64,000 nt of DNA from Agromyces mangrovi (GCF_030296695.1 NZ_AP027737.1:1550001-1614000); one strand, 5' to 3'; positions 1-8,873 are shown, counted from the first letter of the stretch. Numbers and translations are program-made. The notes: generated by a model not told the origin, from the sequence alone.

Positions 1-1120
1 CCGGGTAGTGGAACCCGACGTCGCGCAGCACGATGTCGCCTGCGTAGCGCTCGGCCGTGCGCCGCTGCTCGTCATGGCTCGGCTCCGTCGACAGGTCGGT
101 CGCCGCCTGGGTGAGGATGCGCAGGCCGGCCCGGCCGATGCGGATGGTCGAGATGTTCGCCGAGATGCGGGTCATCGTGGGCAGCGCCCGGACGGAAGCT
201 GCGGCGAACACGCCGAGCACGGTGATCGCATGCTCGGGCGTGCCGGTGGCGAAGAGGATCGCGGAGATGCCGAGGATAGCGAGGATGAAGCCGATCTCGA
301 GCAGGTAGCGCGGTGCGTCCGAGACGATGCCGCCCATGCGCGAGGCCCGGGCCTGCTTCAGCTTCGCCGCGCGGAACCCATCGACGAACGATCCCGAACT
401 CGAGGTCAGGCGCGCCTCGCGGAAGCCGTCGAGCCCGGGCAGCAGGTACTGCCACGACTGCAGGCTCGCCTCGGCGAACTCCTCGCCGAGGCGATGCTGC
501 GTGCGCTTCAGCACCACCTGCACCCCGTAGACGATCGCGCCGAACAGCGCCACCGCGAACAGGGTGACCACCGGCGACGTGATCGCGAGCACGCCGATGA
601 TCGCGATCAGCACCAGCACGTCGGAGCCGATCGTGACCAGCGCGAGCAGTACGCTCGACCCCTGGTTCGCCGCCTCGCCGATGCTGCGGTAGACCTCGCT
701 CAGCCGCCGCGTGCGGTGCGCGGAGTACGGCGCGAGCATGTACCGCCGCGCCATCTCGGCGGAGGTGAGCGCGGCGACCCGCGTCGTCCTGCCGAGCAGC
801 CACCAGCGGAACGCGATGGAGCCGATGCTCTTGACGATGAAGACTCCCGCGACGAACGCCGCCACGATCGGGATCAGCTGGCCCGGATCCGTCGTGCCGA
901 AGAACGAGGAGATCGCCCCGAGCGATCCGCTCTCCGGGTCGACACCGGTGGCCAGCTGTGTGAGCGGCACCATCGCGGCGACGCCGAGCGTGTCCAGTGC
1001 CGCGAGCACGACCGACGCGCCGATCGTGCCGGCGAGCCACCGCTTCCCGCTCGCCCCGGCGAGGGAGAGCAGCATCCGGACCTGCCCGGTCAGGCCGGGA
1101 GGTGCCTCCGCGCGCGTCAT
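1..1120 (-). CDS. ABC exporter half-transporter, partial (membrane domain and start of ATPase domain)
   Basis: This is the N-terminal ~373 residues of an exporter-type ABC protein; the gene runs off the window edge. Several long hydrophobic segments form the membrane domain. The frame then reaches a strand ending in FHYP, the aromatic A-loop that opens a nucleotide-binding domain, just before the edge, so Walker A, signature and Walker B lie outside. The ATG at 1120 has GGAGGAGGACG directly upstream. It lies 48 nt downstream of a GT4 glycosyltransferase on the same strand, so export of a glycan or lipid-linked sugar is a reasonable inference. The substrate cannot be read from the sequence, and a peptide or lipid exporter is equally possible. 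Confidence 0.85.
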   Translation of the reverse strand, partial: MTRAEAPPGLTGQVRMLLSLAGASGKRWLAGTIGASVVLAALDTLGVAAMVPLTQLATGVDPESGSLGAISSFFGTTDPGQLIPIVAAFVAGVFIVKSIGSIAFRWWLLGRTTRVAALTSAEMARRYMLAPYSAHRTRRLSEVYRSIGEAANQGSSVLLALVTIGSDVLVLIAIIGVLAITSPVVTLFAVALFGAIVYGVQVVLKRTQHRLGEEFAEASLQSWQYLLPGLDGFREARLTSSSGSFVDGFRAAKLKQARASRMGGIVSDAPRYLLEIGFILAILGISAILFATGTPEHAITVLGVFAAASVRALPTMTRISANISTIRIGRAGLRILTQAATDLSTEPSHDEQRRTAERYAGDIVLRDVGFHYP

Positions 1121-1168
1121 CGTCCTCCTCCGAACCCGCGTCCGGGATCCCCGCCGCTCCGCGACATC

Positions 1169-2281
1169 CTAACGGGCGCCGGGAGCGCGCAGAGCGCCGT
1201 CCATCGCTCGACGGAGCCCGTCGAGATGGCGGTCGATGCCGAACCGCTCCGCCCAGCCGCGACACGCTTCGGGTCCGACGTCCCGCGCCCGCCGGATCGC
1301 CCCGGCGAGCGCCGACGCCGTCGGCTCGGCGGCGCGGAAGCCGCTCTCGCCGTCGCGCACGGTCTCGAGGTAGCCGCCCGCCGCGATGGTCGCCGCGGGC
1401 GTGCCCTCGAGGGCGGCCTCCAGCACGGTCAGGCCGAAGTCCTCTCGTGCGGCGCCGACCACCACGGCCGCGTGCCGGTACACCCAGCACAGCTCGGCGT
1501 CGCTCACGCGTCCGAGGCCGTAGACCCGCTCGTCGGGCGCATCGAGCTCGGCCGATCCGGCGCCGACGACGACCACCGCGAGCTCCGCGGCGAGCGCCGC
1601 CTCGACCGCGAGCCGCACGTTCTTGTACCCGCGGTCGCGCGCGACGACGACCGCGAACTCGTCGGGCAGGTTGCGGCCGGGCGCGACGGCCTCGCTCGCG
1701 ACCGGTGAGACGGGCGGATGCACCACCTCGGCGTCCACCCCGTAGGCGTCGCGGATGCGGTCGCGCGTCACCGCCGAGTTCGCGACGATGGCGTCGGCCC
1801 GCCGCATCGCGTCGCCGTCGCCACGGCGCAGCAGCGGCGTACTCACCGTGAGGCCCGCTCGCCGCACGCGGCTCAGTCGCATCCGGTAGTCGTCGGCCGC
1901 GTACAGCCAGCGGGCGGGGCTGTGCACGTAGACGATATGCGGCATGTCGAAGGCGAAGCGGTGGGCCCATCCGCTGCTCGAGACGAGGGCGACGTCGCCG
2001 CCCGTGACGCGGGTGCGGGCCGCGATCGACGGCAGCGCCGGCAGCATCCGCTCGACCTGCCCCGCGAGCGACCGTGGAATCGTGGCGCGCACGTCGGCGG
2101 CACCGAACGCGTCGAAGGTCGTCTCGGGGCGGTACGCCAGCGTCACGAGCGACTCGGGACGCAGCGCCTCCGTCCACTGCGCGACGACGCGTTCCGCGCC
2201 GCCCGACTGCACGAGGTAGTCGTGCGCGAGCACCACCGTGGCGCCGGCCGCCCCGGACCCCGACGCGGCGGGATCGGTCAT
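1169..2281 (-). CDS. GT4-type glycosyltransferase
   Basis: A 370-residue GT-B fold glycosyltransferase of the GT4 group, probably cytoplasmic and adding a sugar from a nucleotide donor during cell-surface glycan synthesis. Near the N-terminus is [14 protein letters not shown], the glycine-rich acceptor-side loop, followed by [11 protein letters not shown]. Near the C-terminus [10 protein letters not shown] matches the E-x7-E donor-binding motif. The ATG at 2281 overlaps the dcd stop codon (ATGA), so it is probably translationally coupled to dcd. The ABC exporter gene follows on the same strand. Sugar specificity is unknown. Confidence 0.87.
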   Translation of the reverse strand: MTDPAASGSGAAGATVVLAHDYLVQSGGAERVVAQWTEALRPESLVTLAYRPETTFDAFGAADVRATIPRSLAGQVERMLPALPSIAARTRVTGGDVALVSSSGWAHRFAFDMPHIVYVHSPARWLYAADDYRMRLSRVRRAGLTVSTPLLRRGDGDAMRRADAIVANSAVTRDRIRDAYGVDAEVVHPPVSPVASEAVAPGRNLPDEFAVVVARDRGYKNVRLAVEAALAAELAVVVVGAGSAELDAPDERVYGLGRVSDAELCWVYRHAAVVVGAAREDFGLTVLEAALEGTPAATIAAGGYLETVRDGESGFRAAEPTASALAGAIRRARDVGPEACRGWAERFGIDRHLDGLRRAMDGALRAPGAR

Positions 2282-2883
2282 CCCCCGACCGACCCGGCCT
2301 CGGTCACGGTGACATCCGTTCGGTGGAAGTGCTGGAACGAGCGCGACGCCGTCGGGCCGCGCTGGCCCTGGTAGCGGTTCGCGTACTCGGCCGAGCCGTA
2401 GGGCCGCTCGCTCGGCGACGACAGGCGGAAGAAGCAGAGCTGGCCGATCTTCATGCCCGGCCACAGCTTGATCGGGAGGGTCGCGACGTTCGACAGCTCG
2501 AGCGTGACGTGGCCGCCGAACCCGGGGTCGATGAACCCCGCGGTCGAGTGCGTGAGCAGGCCGAGGCGGCCGAGCGAGCTCTTGCCCTCGAGGCGTGCGG
2601 CGACGTCGTCGGGCAGGCGCACGGCCTCGAACGTCGACCCGAGCACGAACTCGCCCGGGTGGAGGATGAACGGCTCGTCGGCACGCACCTCGAGCAGGTG
2701 CGTGAGGTCGGGCTGGTCCTCGGCGGGGTCGATGTACGGGTACTTGTGATTGTCGAACAGGCGGAAGTACCGGTCGAGCCGCACGTCGATCGACGACGGC
2801 TGGATCATCGCGGGCTCGTACGGGTCGAGGCCGATGCGGCCGGCGTCGAGCTCGGCCCTGATGTCGCGATCCGAGAGCAGCAT
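2278..2883 (-). CDS. dcd: dCTP deaminase (probably bifunctional deaminase/dUTPase)
   Basis: A 201-residue trimeric dUTPase-fold enzyme that deaminates dCTP; in actinobacteria the relatives often also hydrolyse the dUTP to dUMP, feeding dTMP synthesis. Visible signatures are [12 protein letters not shown] at 26-37, [10 protein letters not shown] around 100-109 and [14 protein letters not shown] at 112-125, the conserved active-site and trimer-interface segments. Length fits the family (about 190 residues). The start codon sits 6 nt after a -10 hexamer, so the mRNA is probably leaderless. Its position inside a glycan-gene segment looks accidental: it has its own promoter. Bifunctionality is inferred from actinobacterial relatives, not shown here. 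Confidence 0.96.
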   Translation of the reverse strand: MLLSDRDIRAELDAGRIGLDPYEPAMIQPSSIDVRLDRYFRLFDNHKYPYIDPAEDQPDLTHLLEVRADEPFILHPGEFVLGSTFEAVRLPDDVAARLEGKSSLGRLGLLTHSTAGFIDPGFGGHVTLELSNVATLPIKLWPGMKIGQLCFFRLSSPSERPYGSAEYANRYQGQRGPTASRSFQHFHRTDVTVTEAGSVGG

Positions 2884-2889
2884 GCGTTC

Positions 2890-2895
2890 AGCGTA
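2890..2895 (-). promoter_or_regulatory. -10 hexamer of dcd (leaderless start)
   Basis: TACGCT on the minus strand, followed by six bases and then the dcd ATG. Transcription would begin at or next to the A of the start codon, and there is no room for a ribosome-binding site. I see no clear -35. Confidence 0.6.
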
Positions 2896-2911
2896 GCGAC
2901 GTGCGCCGCGG

Positions 2912-4054
2912 TCAGAGCACCCGGCCGAGGTAGGCCAGTGCGTTCGAGCGCTCCTCCGCGAGGATGCGGTTCACCGACTCCCAGTCGGGATCGAAGACCC
3001 GGTCGTCGATCGGGTCGTCTGCCGCCTCGACGAGGTGGTGTCGGAGGTCGAACACCTCCAGCAGGGTGTCGAACCGCGCGCTGCCGCGACGCGCGTTCGC
3101 GTACGCCACGAACGGGCGGTTGAAGAGGATCGCGAACACGCACCCGTGGAAGGAGTCCGTCACGATGAACTCGGCCGAGGAGAACTCGGCGAGCCACCGC
3201 TCGACGGATGGGCGGTCGTACGCCGCGGGATCCTCCGCGTACGCCGAGTACGTCGACGGCGGCGAGCCGGGGAGCAGCGTGCGCGTGGACAACCCGAGGC
3301 GCCCCGCGATCGCGGACTCGACCGCATCGAGGTCGTCGCTCTCGTCGAGTCGGAACACCAGCACGGCGGGATCCCCCACGGCATCGGCCGCATCGACCGC
3401 CAGCGCCCGGTAGTCGGCGGGGGCGAGGAGCATGGTCGGGTCGACGTGCCGCTCCGCCCGCACCGCGAACTCGTCGCTGCAGATGCGCACTCCCGAGCGT
3501 TCCCGCACCGAGACCGCGTCGAAGCGCCGGAGCAGCGACGCGGACTCCACCCGAGCTGCATCCGAGTACTCGGAGAGGTCGTCGACGCCGAAGGATGCCG
3601 CGTACGAGACGCGCCTCGGGCCGCCGTCGCCGCCGGGCAGCACGTCGAACAGGTATCTCGGCACGACCGTGTAGTACGCGCGCCAGACCTGGTCGCTGCC
3701 TACCAGGAACGTGTCGAACCGCCGTGCGAGACGCGCTCGGGCTCGATCCGACCACGCGCGCTCCACGAAGCGGCCCTGACGCAGTCGGGTCGCCTCGAAT
3801 CGGCGTTGACGCCTGGCGACCTCGTGCCCCGCGCGCCAGGCCCAGTCGAACCGCAGCGGCAGCATCCTGCGCACCGCCCGTCGCAGGGCCCAATAGCGGA
3901 ATCGCAGTCGCCGACGCAGGGAGGCGGGCGTCGTCGTGTCGGTCACCACCTCGTGTCCGAGCTCACGGATGACCCGTTGCAACGCGTACGCCTGGAGGAT
4001 CCCGCCGTAGTTCGTATGGAGCGGCAGGGTCTTGATCAGTACTCTGCGTGACAC
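2912..4054 (-). CDS. Polysaccharide pyruvyl transferase family protein
   Basis: A 380-residue member of the polysaccharide pyruvyl transferase family, which moves pyruvate from phosphoenolpyruvate onto sugar hydroxyls as a ketal. The N-terminus [19 protein letters not shown] is the typical opening; [21 protein letters not shown] and, near the C-terminus, [19 protein letters not shown] are the conserved blocks. I chose GTG 4054, which starts just before the first family-conserved strand; an upstream GTG at 4111 would overlap the divergent gene. It is divergent from an FrhB-family gene only 48 bp away, a pairing often met in exopolysaccharide loci. The acceptor sugar is unknown. Confidence 0.85.
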   Translation of the reverse strand: MSRRVLIKTLPLHTNYGGILQAYALQRVIRELGHEVVTDTTTPASLRRRLRFRYWALRRAVRRMLPLRFDWAWRAGHEVARRQRRFEATRLRQGRFVERAWSDRARARLARRFDTFLVGSDQVWRAYYTVVPRYLFDVLPGGDGGPRRVSYAASFGVDDLSEYSDAARVESASLLRRFDAVSVRERSGVRICSDEFAVRAERHVDPTMLLAPADYRALAVDAADAVGDPAVLVFRLDESDDLDAVESAIAGRLGLSTRTLLPGSPPSTYSAYAEDPAAYDRPSVERWLAEFSSAEFIVTDSFHGCVFAILFNRPFVAYANARRGSARFDTLLEVFDLRHHLVEAADDPIDDRVFDPDWESVNRILAEERSNALAYLGRVL

Positions 4055-4102
4055 AGGGAGACGGTACCAATGCGGGTCTGGAGCCCCATGGGGAGGAGCG
4101 CA

Positions 4103-5485
4103 ATGGCACACGGCATCGAAGAGGTCGTCTCACGGGGCATGTGCGTGGGATGCGGCGCCTGCTCGGTACGCACGTCGGGCGCGATCCCGGTGACGATCGG
4201 GCGGCGCGGTGTCTACGAGGCGCATCTGGGTGGCGTCGATTCCGGCGCCGTACGCGCCGCGAGCCGCGTCTGCCCCTTCTCCGACGACTCGCCCGACGAG
4301 GACGCGCTGACCCGCGAGCGCTTCCCCGACCTGTCGGCGGACGATCGGCTCGGCGCCGTTCGCGACATCGCCGCCGGACGCATCGCGTCGGACACCGAGG
4401 TCATGCGCAGCAGCTCGGGCGGACTGACGTCGCTGCTGCTCGTCGAGCTCCTGCGAGAGGGCCGGGTCGACGGCATCCTCCACGTGGGTCGACCGGAGGG
4501 CGACCAGCGCTTCGCCTACACGATCTCGACCTCCGCGGAGGAGGTGCTCGCGTCGCGCAAGTCGATGTACGCGTCGACCACGCTCGCCGACGTACTCGGG
4601 CGGATCCGCGGCGACGGGCGGCGCTACGCGGTCGTCGGCGTGCCGTGCTTCATCACGGCCGCGCGTCACCTCGCGCGTGAGATGCCCGAGCTCGGGGAGC
4701 AGCTCGTCGTCTTCGTCGGGCTCGTCTGCGGGCACCTGAAATCGACGTTCTACGCCGAGTCGCTCGCGTGGCAGGCGGGGGTGGCCCCGCAGGACCTCGA
4801 GCGCATCGACTTCCGCGTGAAGGCACCCGAGCGCTCGTCGGGCAACTACGACTACGAGGTGACCGCCCGTGGCGCGACCGAACCGATCCGGCGCCGTACC
4901 GGGTCGGCGTTCGACACCTCATGGGGCTTCGGGGCCTTCCAGCCCGAAGCGTGCAACTTCTGCGACGACGTCTTCGCCGAGTCGGCCGACGTCGCATTCG
5001 CCGATGCCTGGCTGCCGCAGTACGAACCCGACAGCCGTGGCACGAACGTCGTGGTGGTCCGCGACGCACAGGTCGGCGAGACGCTCCAGCGGGCGGCCGC
5101 CCGCGGCGAGGCCGACCTCGAGCCGCTGTCGGCCGACGATGCGGCCGCCTCGCAGGGCGGCAACTACCGGCATCGCAGGGTGGGCCTCGCGGTGCGCCTC
5201 GCGGACGACCTGCGCCGCGGTCGCAGCGTGCCGCGGAAGCGGGTCGTTCCCGATCGCACGGTCGTGTCCCGGCGACGAGCGGCGCTGATCCGGCAGCGGC
5301 GCCGGATGTCGGTCCTCTCGCTCGAGCGATTCGCCGAGGCGCGCGAGGCGGGCGACTTCGCGCGCTACGAACGGCCGATGCAGCGGGCGATCCGGCGCTA
5401 CTGGCTGATCGATGCGGCCACCCACGGCCCCCGGGCGCTCGCGGGCTTCGTCAAGCACCGGGCGAAGGAACTCCTGCGCCGCTGA
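4103..5485 (+). CDS. Coenzyme F420 hydrogenase/dehydrogenase beta-subunit (FrhB/FdhB) family protein
   Basis: A 460-residue iron-sulfur flavoprotein-like protein. The N-terminus has a ferredoxin-like cluster, CVGCGAC at 14-20, then a variable segment. The FrhB N- and C-domains follow, with VGVPCFITAARHLA, LVCGHLKSTFYAESL and EACNFCDDVFAESADVAFADAW. The family binds FAD and an F420-type or other low-potential donor. Stand-alone copies beside pyruvyl transferases are often annotated in polysaccharide loci, where their substrate is not established. ATG 4103 is preceded by GGGAGGAGCGCA, which fixes the start over the upstream in-frame GTG at 4070. F420 dependence is not proven by sequence. Confidence 0.85.
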   Translation: MAHGIEEVVSRGMCVGCGACSVRTSGAIPVTIGRRGVYEAHLGGVDSGAVRAASRVCPFSDDSPDEDALTRERFPDLSADDRLGAVRDIAAGRIASDTEVMRSSSGGLTSLLLVELLREGRVDGILHVGRPEGDQRFAYTISTSAEEVLASRKSMYASTTLADVLGRIRGDGRRYAVVGVPCFITAARHLAREMPELGEQLVVFVGLVCGHLKSTFYAESLAWQAGVAPQDLERIDFRVKAPERSSGNYDYEVTARGATEPIRRRTGSAFDTSWGFGAFQPEACNFCDDVFAESADVAFADAWLPQYEPDSRGTNVVVVRDAQVGETLQRAAARGEADLEPLSADDAAASQGGNYRHRRVGLAVRLADDLRRGRSVPRKRVVPDRTVVSRRRAALIRQRRRMSVLSLERFAEAREAGDFARYERPMQRAIRRYWLIDAATHGPRALAGFVKHRAKELLRR

Positions 5486-5545
5486 GCCGTTCCCGATGCG
5501 CGACCCGGGCGACGGTCCGGCGCACGAGCGGCCGCCACCGGTTGC

Positions 5546-5551
5546 TAGGAT
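5546..5551 (+). promoter_or_regulatory. Candidate -10 of the tRNA-Gly gene
   Basis: TAGGAT, 44 bp before the mature tRNA 5' end, in a 110 bp gap after the FrhB-like gene. No -35 is recognisable, so support is limited. Confidence 0.35.
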
Positions 5552-5595
5552 GTCCCAGTCGCATCCGCGTGGCCAGCAGCCGGCGGATGCCACGT

Positions 5596-5669
5596 GCCGA
5601 TGTAGTTCAATGGTAGAACTTCTGCTTCCCAAGCAGACAGTGCGGGTTCGATTCCCGTCATCGGCTCCA
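5596..5669 (+). tRNA. tRNA-Gly (anticodon CCC), CCA encoded
   Basis: A 74-nt cloverleaf: acceptor stem GCCGATG pairs with CATCGGC, discriminator T, encoded CCA. The D arm contains GTTCAATGGTAGAA, the anticodon arm TCTGC-TTCCCAA-GCAGA gives anticodon CCC, and the T arm contains GGTTCGATTCCC. It decodes GGG glycine codons. No integrase gene or repeated attachment site lies beside it. Confidence 0.97.
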
Positions 5670-5710
5670 CGCAGACGCGCGTCGTTCAGGAAACGCGCGG
5701 CGAACGCCGC

Positions 5711-5716
5711 TACGCT
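5711..5716 (+). promoter_or_regulatory. -10 hexamer of the riboswitch-terC transcript
   Basis: TACGCT lies 6 nt before A5723, so the transcript would begin two bases before the first strand of the riboswitch P1 stem. This position supports the riboswitch as the 5' end of the terC mRNA. No convincing -35 is seen. Confidence 0.55.
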
Positions 5717-5724
5717 GGCCCGAT

Positions 5725-5820
5725 CCAAGGGGAGTACTCCCGCACGGTCGCTCGTCACTACGGATGCGCTTCGCATCCCGGGCCATCGGTTCCCGATCCA
5801 GGGGATGGAGGAGACCTTGG
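5725..5820 (+). ncRNA. yybP-ykoY manganese riboswitch
   Basis: The element is closed by CCAAGG (5725-5730) pairing with CCTTGG (5815-5820). It has the hallmarks of the yybP-ykoY family: GGGGAGTA just after the 5' strand of P1, CGTCACTACG in the middle, and GAGACCTT at the 3' side. An internal hairpin GGATGCG-CTT-CGCATCC spans about 5762-5778. The family binds Mn2+ (with Mg2+) between the two conserved loops and turns on manganese exporters. The downstream gene is a TerC homolog, a classical target. A GGAGG within the 3' part (5807-5811) could be exposed or hidden by folding, so translational control is possible, but the mechanism is inference. Confidence 0.87.
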
Positions 5821-5858
5821 CGTCGATCCGTCCACGCCAGGTCTGGAGCACCTCCTGA
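5817..5858 (+). other. Possible 13-codon leader ORF coupled to terC
   Basis: TTG 5817 follows GGAGGAG (5807-5813) and opens a frame of 13 codons ending in TGA at 5856-5858. That stop overlaps the putative CTG start of terC (CTGA). It could couple terC translation to ribosomes loading on the riboswitch. Alternatively, one missing base in this stretch would put this TTG in frame with terC, making it the true start. Confidence 0.3.
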
Positions 5859-6853
5859 ACATCACCCCGCTCGTCTGGGTCATCACCATCGCCGTCACGG
5901 TGGCCTTCTTCGTCTACGAGTTCTTCGCCCACGTACGGAAACCGCACGAGCCGACGATCGGCGAGTCGGCTCGATGGTCGGCGTTCTACATCGCGCTCGC
6001 GCTGCTGTTCGGCGTCGGCATCGGCATCGTCTCCGGCTGGACGTTCGGGGGCGAGTACTTCGCCGGCTACCTGACCGAGAAGGCGCTCTCGATCGACAAC
6101 CTGTTCGTCTTCCTCATCGTGATGACGAGCTTCGCCGTGCCGAAGATCTACCAACAGAAGGTGCTGATGATCGGCATCGTCATCGCACTGGTGCTGCGCG
6201 GCGTCTTCATCGCGGTCGGCGCCGCGCTCATCGAGAACTTCACCTGGGTGTTCTACCTGTTCGGCGCGTTGCTGCTGGTGCTCGCGTACCAGCAGGCGTT
6301 CTCGCACGACGGAGCGAACCCGGCCGACGGCAGGTTCATGCGCTTCGTCCGCCGGCACCTCCGGGTGACGGACGAGTACCACGGCGACCGCCTCACGGTG
6401 CGACGGGACGGGCAGCGGTGGGTGACGCCGATGCTGCTGACCATCATCGCCATCGGCTTCGTCGACCTCATCTTCGCCGTCGACTCGATCCCGGCGATCT
6501 ACGGGCTGACCGAGGAGGCCTACATCGTCTTCACGGCCAACGTGTTCGCGCTGATGGGGTTGCGGCAGCTCTTCTTCCTGATCGGCGGCCTGCTCGAGCG
6601 ACTGGTCCATCTCGCCCAGGGCCTCGCGGTCATCCTGGCGTTCATCGGCGTGAAGCTGCTCATCCACGCGCTGCACGAGAACGAGCTGCCGTTCATCAAC
6701 GGCGGCGAACCGGTCACGGTGATCCCCGAGATCCCGATCTGGCTGTCGCTGGTGTTCATCGCGACGACGATCGCGGTAGCGACGGTCACCAGCCTCGTCA
6801 CGACGCGCGGCGGCCGCCGTACGCCGACGGCCGACCGGGCGGGCGAGCGCTGA
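5855..6853 (+). CDS. TerC family integral membrane protein, probable manganese exporter
   Basis: About 332 residues with seven to nine membrane segments. The TerC hallmarks are EKALSIDNLFVF and, later, FVDLIFAVDSIPAIYG, carrying the acidic residues in the membrane thought to bind metal, then IVFTANVFALMGLRQLFFL. Members of this group (Alx, MeeF-like) export Mn2+. The upstream manganese riboswitch makes that role likely here, rather than tellurite resistance. The start is uncertain: there is no ATG, GTG or TTG in frame before GTG 5900, which would cut off the first helix. CTG 5855 gives the expected N-terminus (residues NITPLVWVITIAV) and has GGAG 6 nt upstream. Confidence 0.85.
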   Translation: MNITPLVWVITIAVTVAFFVYEFFAHVRKPHEPTIGESARWSAFYIALALLFGVGIGIVSGWTFGGEYFAGYLTEKALSIDNLFVFLIVMTSFAVPKIYQQKVLMIGIVIALVLRGVFIAVGAALIENFTWVFYLFGALLLVLAYQQAFSHDGANPADGRFMRFVRRHLRVTDEYHGDRLTVRRDGQRWVTPMLLTIIAIGFVDLIFAVDSIPAIYGLTEEAYIVFTANVFALMGLRQLFFLIGGLLERLVHLAQGLAVILAFIGVKLLIHALHENELPFINGGEPVTVIPEIPIWLSLVFIATTIAVATVTSLVTTRGGRRTPTADRAGER

Positions 6854-6942
6854 TCCGCGCATCCGTCGCGATCGAGACGGAGACGGGCGTCACCCGACTG
6901 TGCGACGATCGATGCTGCACCTGCAAGGCGAGGAGGACCCGA

Positions 6943-7308
6943 ATGGCCGAGCACCGCATCTACGGCATGAGCTTCGCGAGCATCTACCCGCTCTACGTGA
7001 AGAAGGTCGAGCGCAAGGAGCACACGAAGGCCGAGGTCGACCAGGTCATCACCTGGCTGACCGGCTACGACGAGGCCGGCCTCGAGAAGGCGATCGACGA
7101 CGAGGTCGACCTGCGCACCTTCTTCGCCAAGGCACCGCGCATGCACCCGAACGTCGACCAGATCACCGGCGTGATCTGCGGCATGCGCGTCGAGGAGATC
7201 GAGGACCCGCTCATGCAGCAGATCCGCTGGATGGACAAGCTCGTCGACGAGGTCGCGCGCGGCAAGAAGATGACGTCGATCCTGCGCGGGTCGGCGGTCG
7301 ACGCGTAG
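6943..7308 (+). CDS. DUF2200 domain-containing protein
   Basis: A 121-residue soluble protein matching the DUF2200 family in length and content: it opens IYGMSFASIYPLYVKKVERK, has a TW/LTGYDE segment near 45-50 and ends with DPLMQQIRWMDKLVDEVARGK. The function of the family is unknown. ATG 6943 has AGGAGGA 5 nt upstream, which fixes the start. It sits 89 bp after terC on the same strand and might be co-transcribed, though nothing links it to metal handling. Confidence 0.88.
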   Translation: MAEHRIYGMSFASIYPLYVKKVERKEHTKAEVDQVITWLTGYDEAGLEKAIDDEVDLRTFFAKAPRMHPNVDQITGVICGMRVEEIEDPLMQQIRWMDKLVDEVARGKKMTSILRGSAVDA

Positions 7309-7330
7309 CCTGCCGCGCGCGCCGGCCGCG

Positions 7331-8059
7331 TCACTCCGGGCGGGCGCCCGCCGGCCGCCAGACGAGCGGATGCGGCATCCGGTTCTCTCGATACAACCAC
7401 TCCGCGAGCGGCGCCCAGACGACCAGCGCCACGCCCGCCCCGATCAGCAGGCCGCCGATCGTGTCGCTCAGCCAGTGCGCGCCGAGGTACATGCGGCTGA
7501 GCATCATCAGCACCGTCCAGGCGATGCCCGCGACCCACACCCAGGTGCGGAGGAACACGAGTCCGAGCGCGGTGGCGATGACCGCCGCGGCGGAACTGTG
7601 GCCCGACGGGAAGGACCCGAAGTCGGGCGTGACGAGGATGTCCTCGGGGCGCACACGTCCCACGAGCACCTTCACGAGCCGCGTGACGCCGGCGCTCGCG
7701 AGCACCGCGATGCCAAAGTAGAGCGCCGCCCACGGGCGGCGCCAGAGCAGCAGCGCCACGCCGATGGCGATCGGGAGGACGACGTTCGACAGCAGTCCAC
7801 CGCCCAGGAGGTCGAGCAGCAGTGCCGCCTGCGTGACCGCGGGCGTGCGCGCCGCGGCGAGCGCAGTCATGAGCTCGATCTCGAACGCGAACGGCTCCCG
7901 GGCCTCCGCGACGACGATGACCAGACCGAGCAGGGCCACGGCGACCAGCGCCAGGACGCCCGCGATCCACCACGGGTGCCGCCCGACGCGCACCGGCGCG
8001 GGAGCGTGCGAGCCGCCACCCGGCCCCGGGCGGCCGCTCCCGCCCTCACTCGCGCTCAT
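7331..8059 (-). CDS. PAP2 superfamily phosphatase (membrane)
   Basis: A 242-residue membrane protein with six predicted helices and the three PAP2 motifs: KVLVGRVRP, PSGHSS and SRMYLGAHWLSD, the last carrying the nucleophilic histidine. Such enzymes dephosphorylate lipid phosphates, for example phosphatidic acid or undecaprenyl pyrophosphate, at the outer membrane face. The first ~28 residues are a Gly/Pro-rich cytoplasmic tail. The start overlaps the end of a second PAP2 gene by 14 nt, so both are probably one transcript. The substrate cannot be assigned. Confidence 0.9.
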   Translation of the reverse strand: MSASEGGSGRPGPGGGSHAPAPVRVGRHPWWIAGVLALVAVALLGLVIVVAEAREPFAFEIELMTALAAARTPAVTQAALLLDLLGGGLLSNVVLPIAIGVALLLWRRPWAALYFGIAVLASAGVTRLVKVLVGRVRPEDILVTPDFGSFPSGHSSAAAVIATALGLVFLRTWVWVAGIAWTVLMMLSRMYLGAHWLSDTIGGLLIGAGVALVVWAPLAEWLYRENRMPHPLVWRPAGARPE

Positions 8060-8873
8060 CGCGCCCCCACGCCTCGGGCCGCCGGTCGGCCTCGAGGACC
8101 TGCTCGGGCGTGCCGACCCGCACCGTGCGGATGGTGTCGACCGCGATGACGATGCCGAGCACCACGAGCGACAGCATGATCGACGCGAGCGCGTCGGTCG
8201 CCCAGTGGTAGCCGAGGTAGATGCGGCACGCGGCCGTGAGCAGCACCACGAACGCTGCGGCGGCGAATGCCAGCACGGTGATGAGTGGCCGGCGGTGCCG
8301 GGAGAACACGAGGTAGGTGCCGATGAACAGGAAGTCGGCGACGCCCATGACGTGCCCTGAGGGGAACGACGAGGTCGGGTCGAACTCGAGCATCATCCCC
8401 TCGGCCGGCGGTCGCTCCCGCCCGATGATCGGCGCGAGCACCTGCACGATGATGACCCCGAGGATCATGCCGCCGGCGAGCAGCAACGGCCGCCAGGCGT
8501 GCTTCGCGAGCAGGCCCCAGGTCACGGTGGTGACGAGGATCACGATGGGCATGGAGATGGGCCCGAACACGATCGCGAGCACGATCATGAACGTCGTGAG
8601 CCACTCGTCGCGGCCCGAGGCGAGCCACGCCTCCACCGGGGCGTCGATCGCCGAGAGGTCGTCCGACTCGAGCGCCGAGTCGAGCACCACGAGGAACCCG
8701 GCGACGCCAGCGAAGACGAGCGCACCAGCGACGATCAGCAGCGTGCGGCGGCCGCCGGCCGGGAGGTACCGCACCTCGACGATGAACCGCTCGTGGAACC
8801 TCGCCCACCGCCCGGTACCCGATCCGCCCACTGCACGCACCTCCACACGCACCGCCCGCGGGTGCGAAGCCAT
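8046..8873 (-). CDS. PAP2 superfamily phosphatase (membrane)
   Basis: About 275 residues, the upstream partner of the overlapping PAP2 gene and clearly diverged from it. Motifs are GRERPP, SFPSGHVMGV and CRIYLGYHWATD. Helices run from about residue 47 to the C-terminus. A role in lipid-phosphate or bactoprenol recycling is inferred from the family. I chose ATG 8873; an in-frame GTG at 8918 would add 15 residues and neither has a convincing ribosome-binding site. It is divergent from the FAD monooxygenase gene. Confidence 0.85.
   Translation of the reverse strand: MASHPRAVRVEVRAVGGSGTGRWARFHERFIVEVRYLPAGGRRTLLIVAGALVFAGVAGFLVVLDSALESDDLSAIDAPVEAWLASGRDEWLTTFMIVLAIVFGPISMPIVILVTTVTWGLLAKHAWRPLLLAGGMILGVIIVQVLAPIIGRERPPAEGMMLEFDPTSSFPSGHVMGVADFLFIGTYLVFSRHRRPLITVLAFAAAAFVVLLTAACRIYLGYHWATDALASIMLSLVVLGIVIAVDTIRTVRVGTPEQVLEADRRPEAWGRDERE

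Noticed and set aside
8..1708. Long open frames antisense to the ABC transporter and glycosyltransferase genes, and many others of this kind across the window.
   Set aside because: They are Arg/Pro/Ala-rich, have no domain or ribosome-binding site, and mirror the third-position GC of the real gene on the other strand.
5596..5669. tRNA-Gly as an integration site of a genomic island.
   Set aside because: No integrase and no repeat of the tRNA 3' end were found nearby, and the downstream genes look native.
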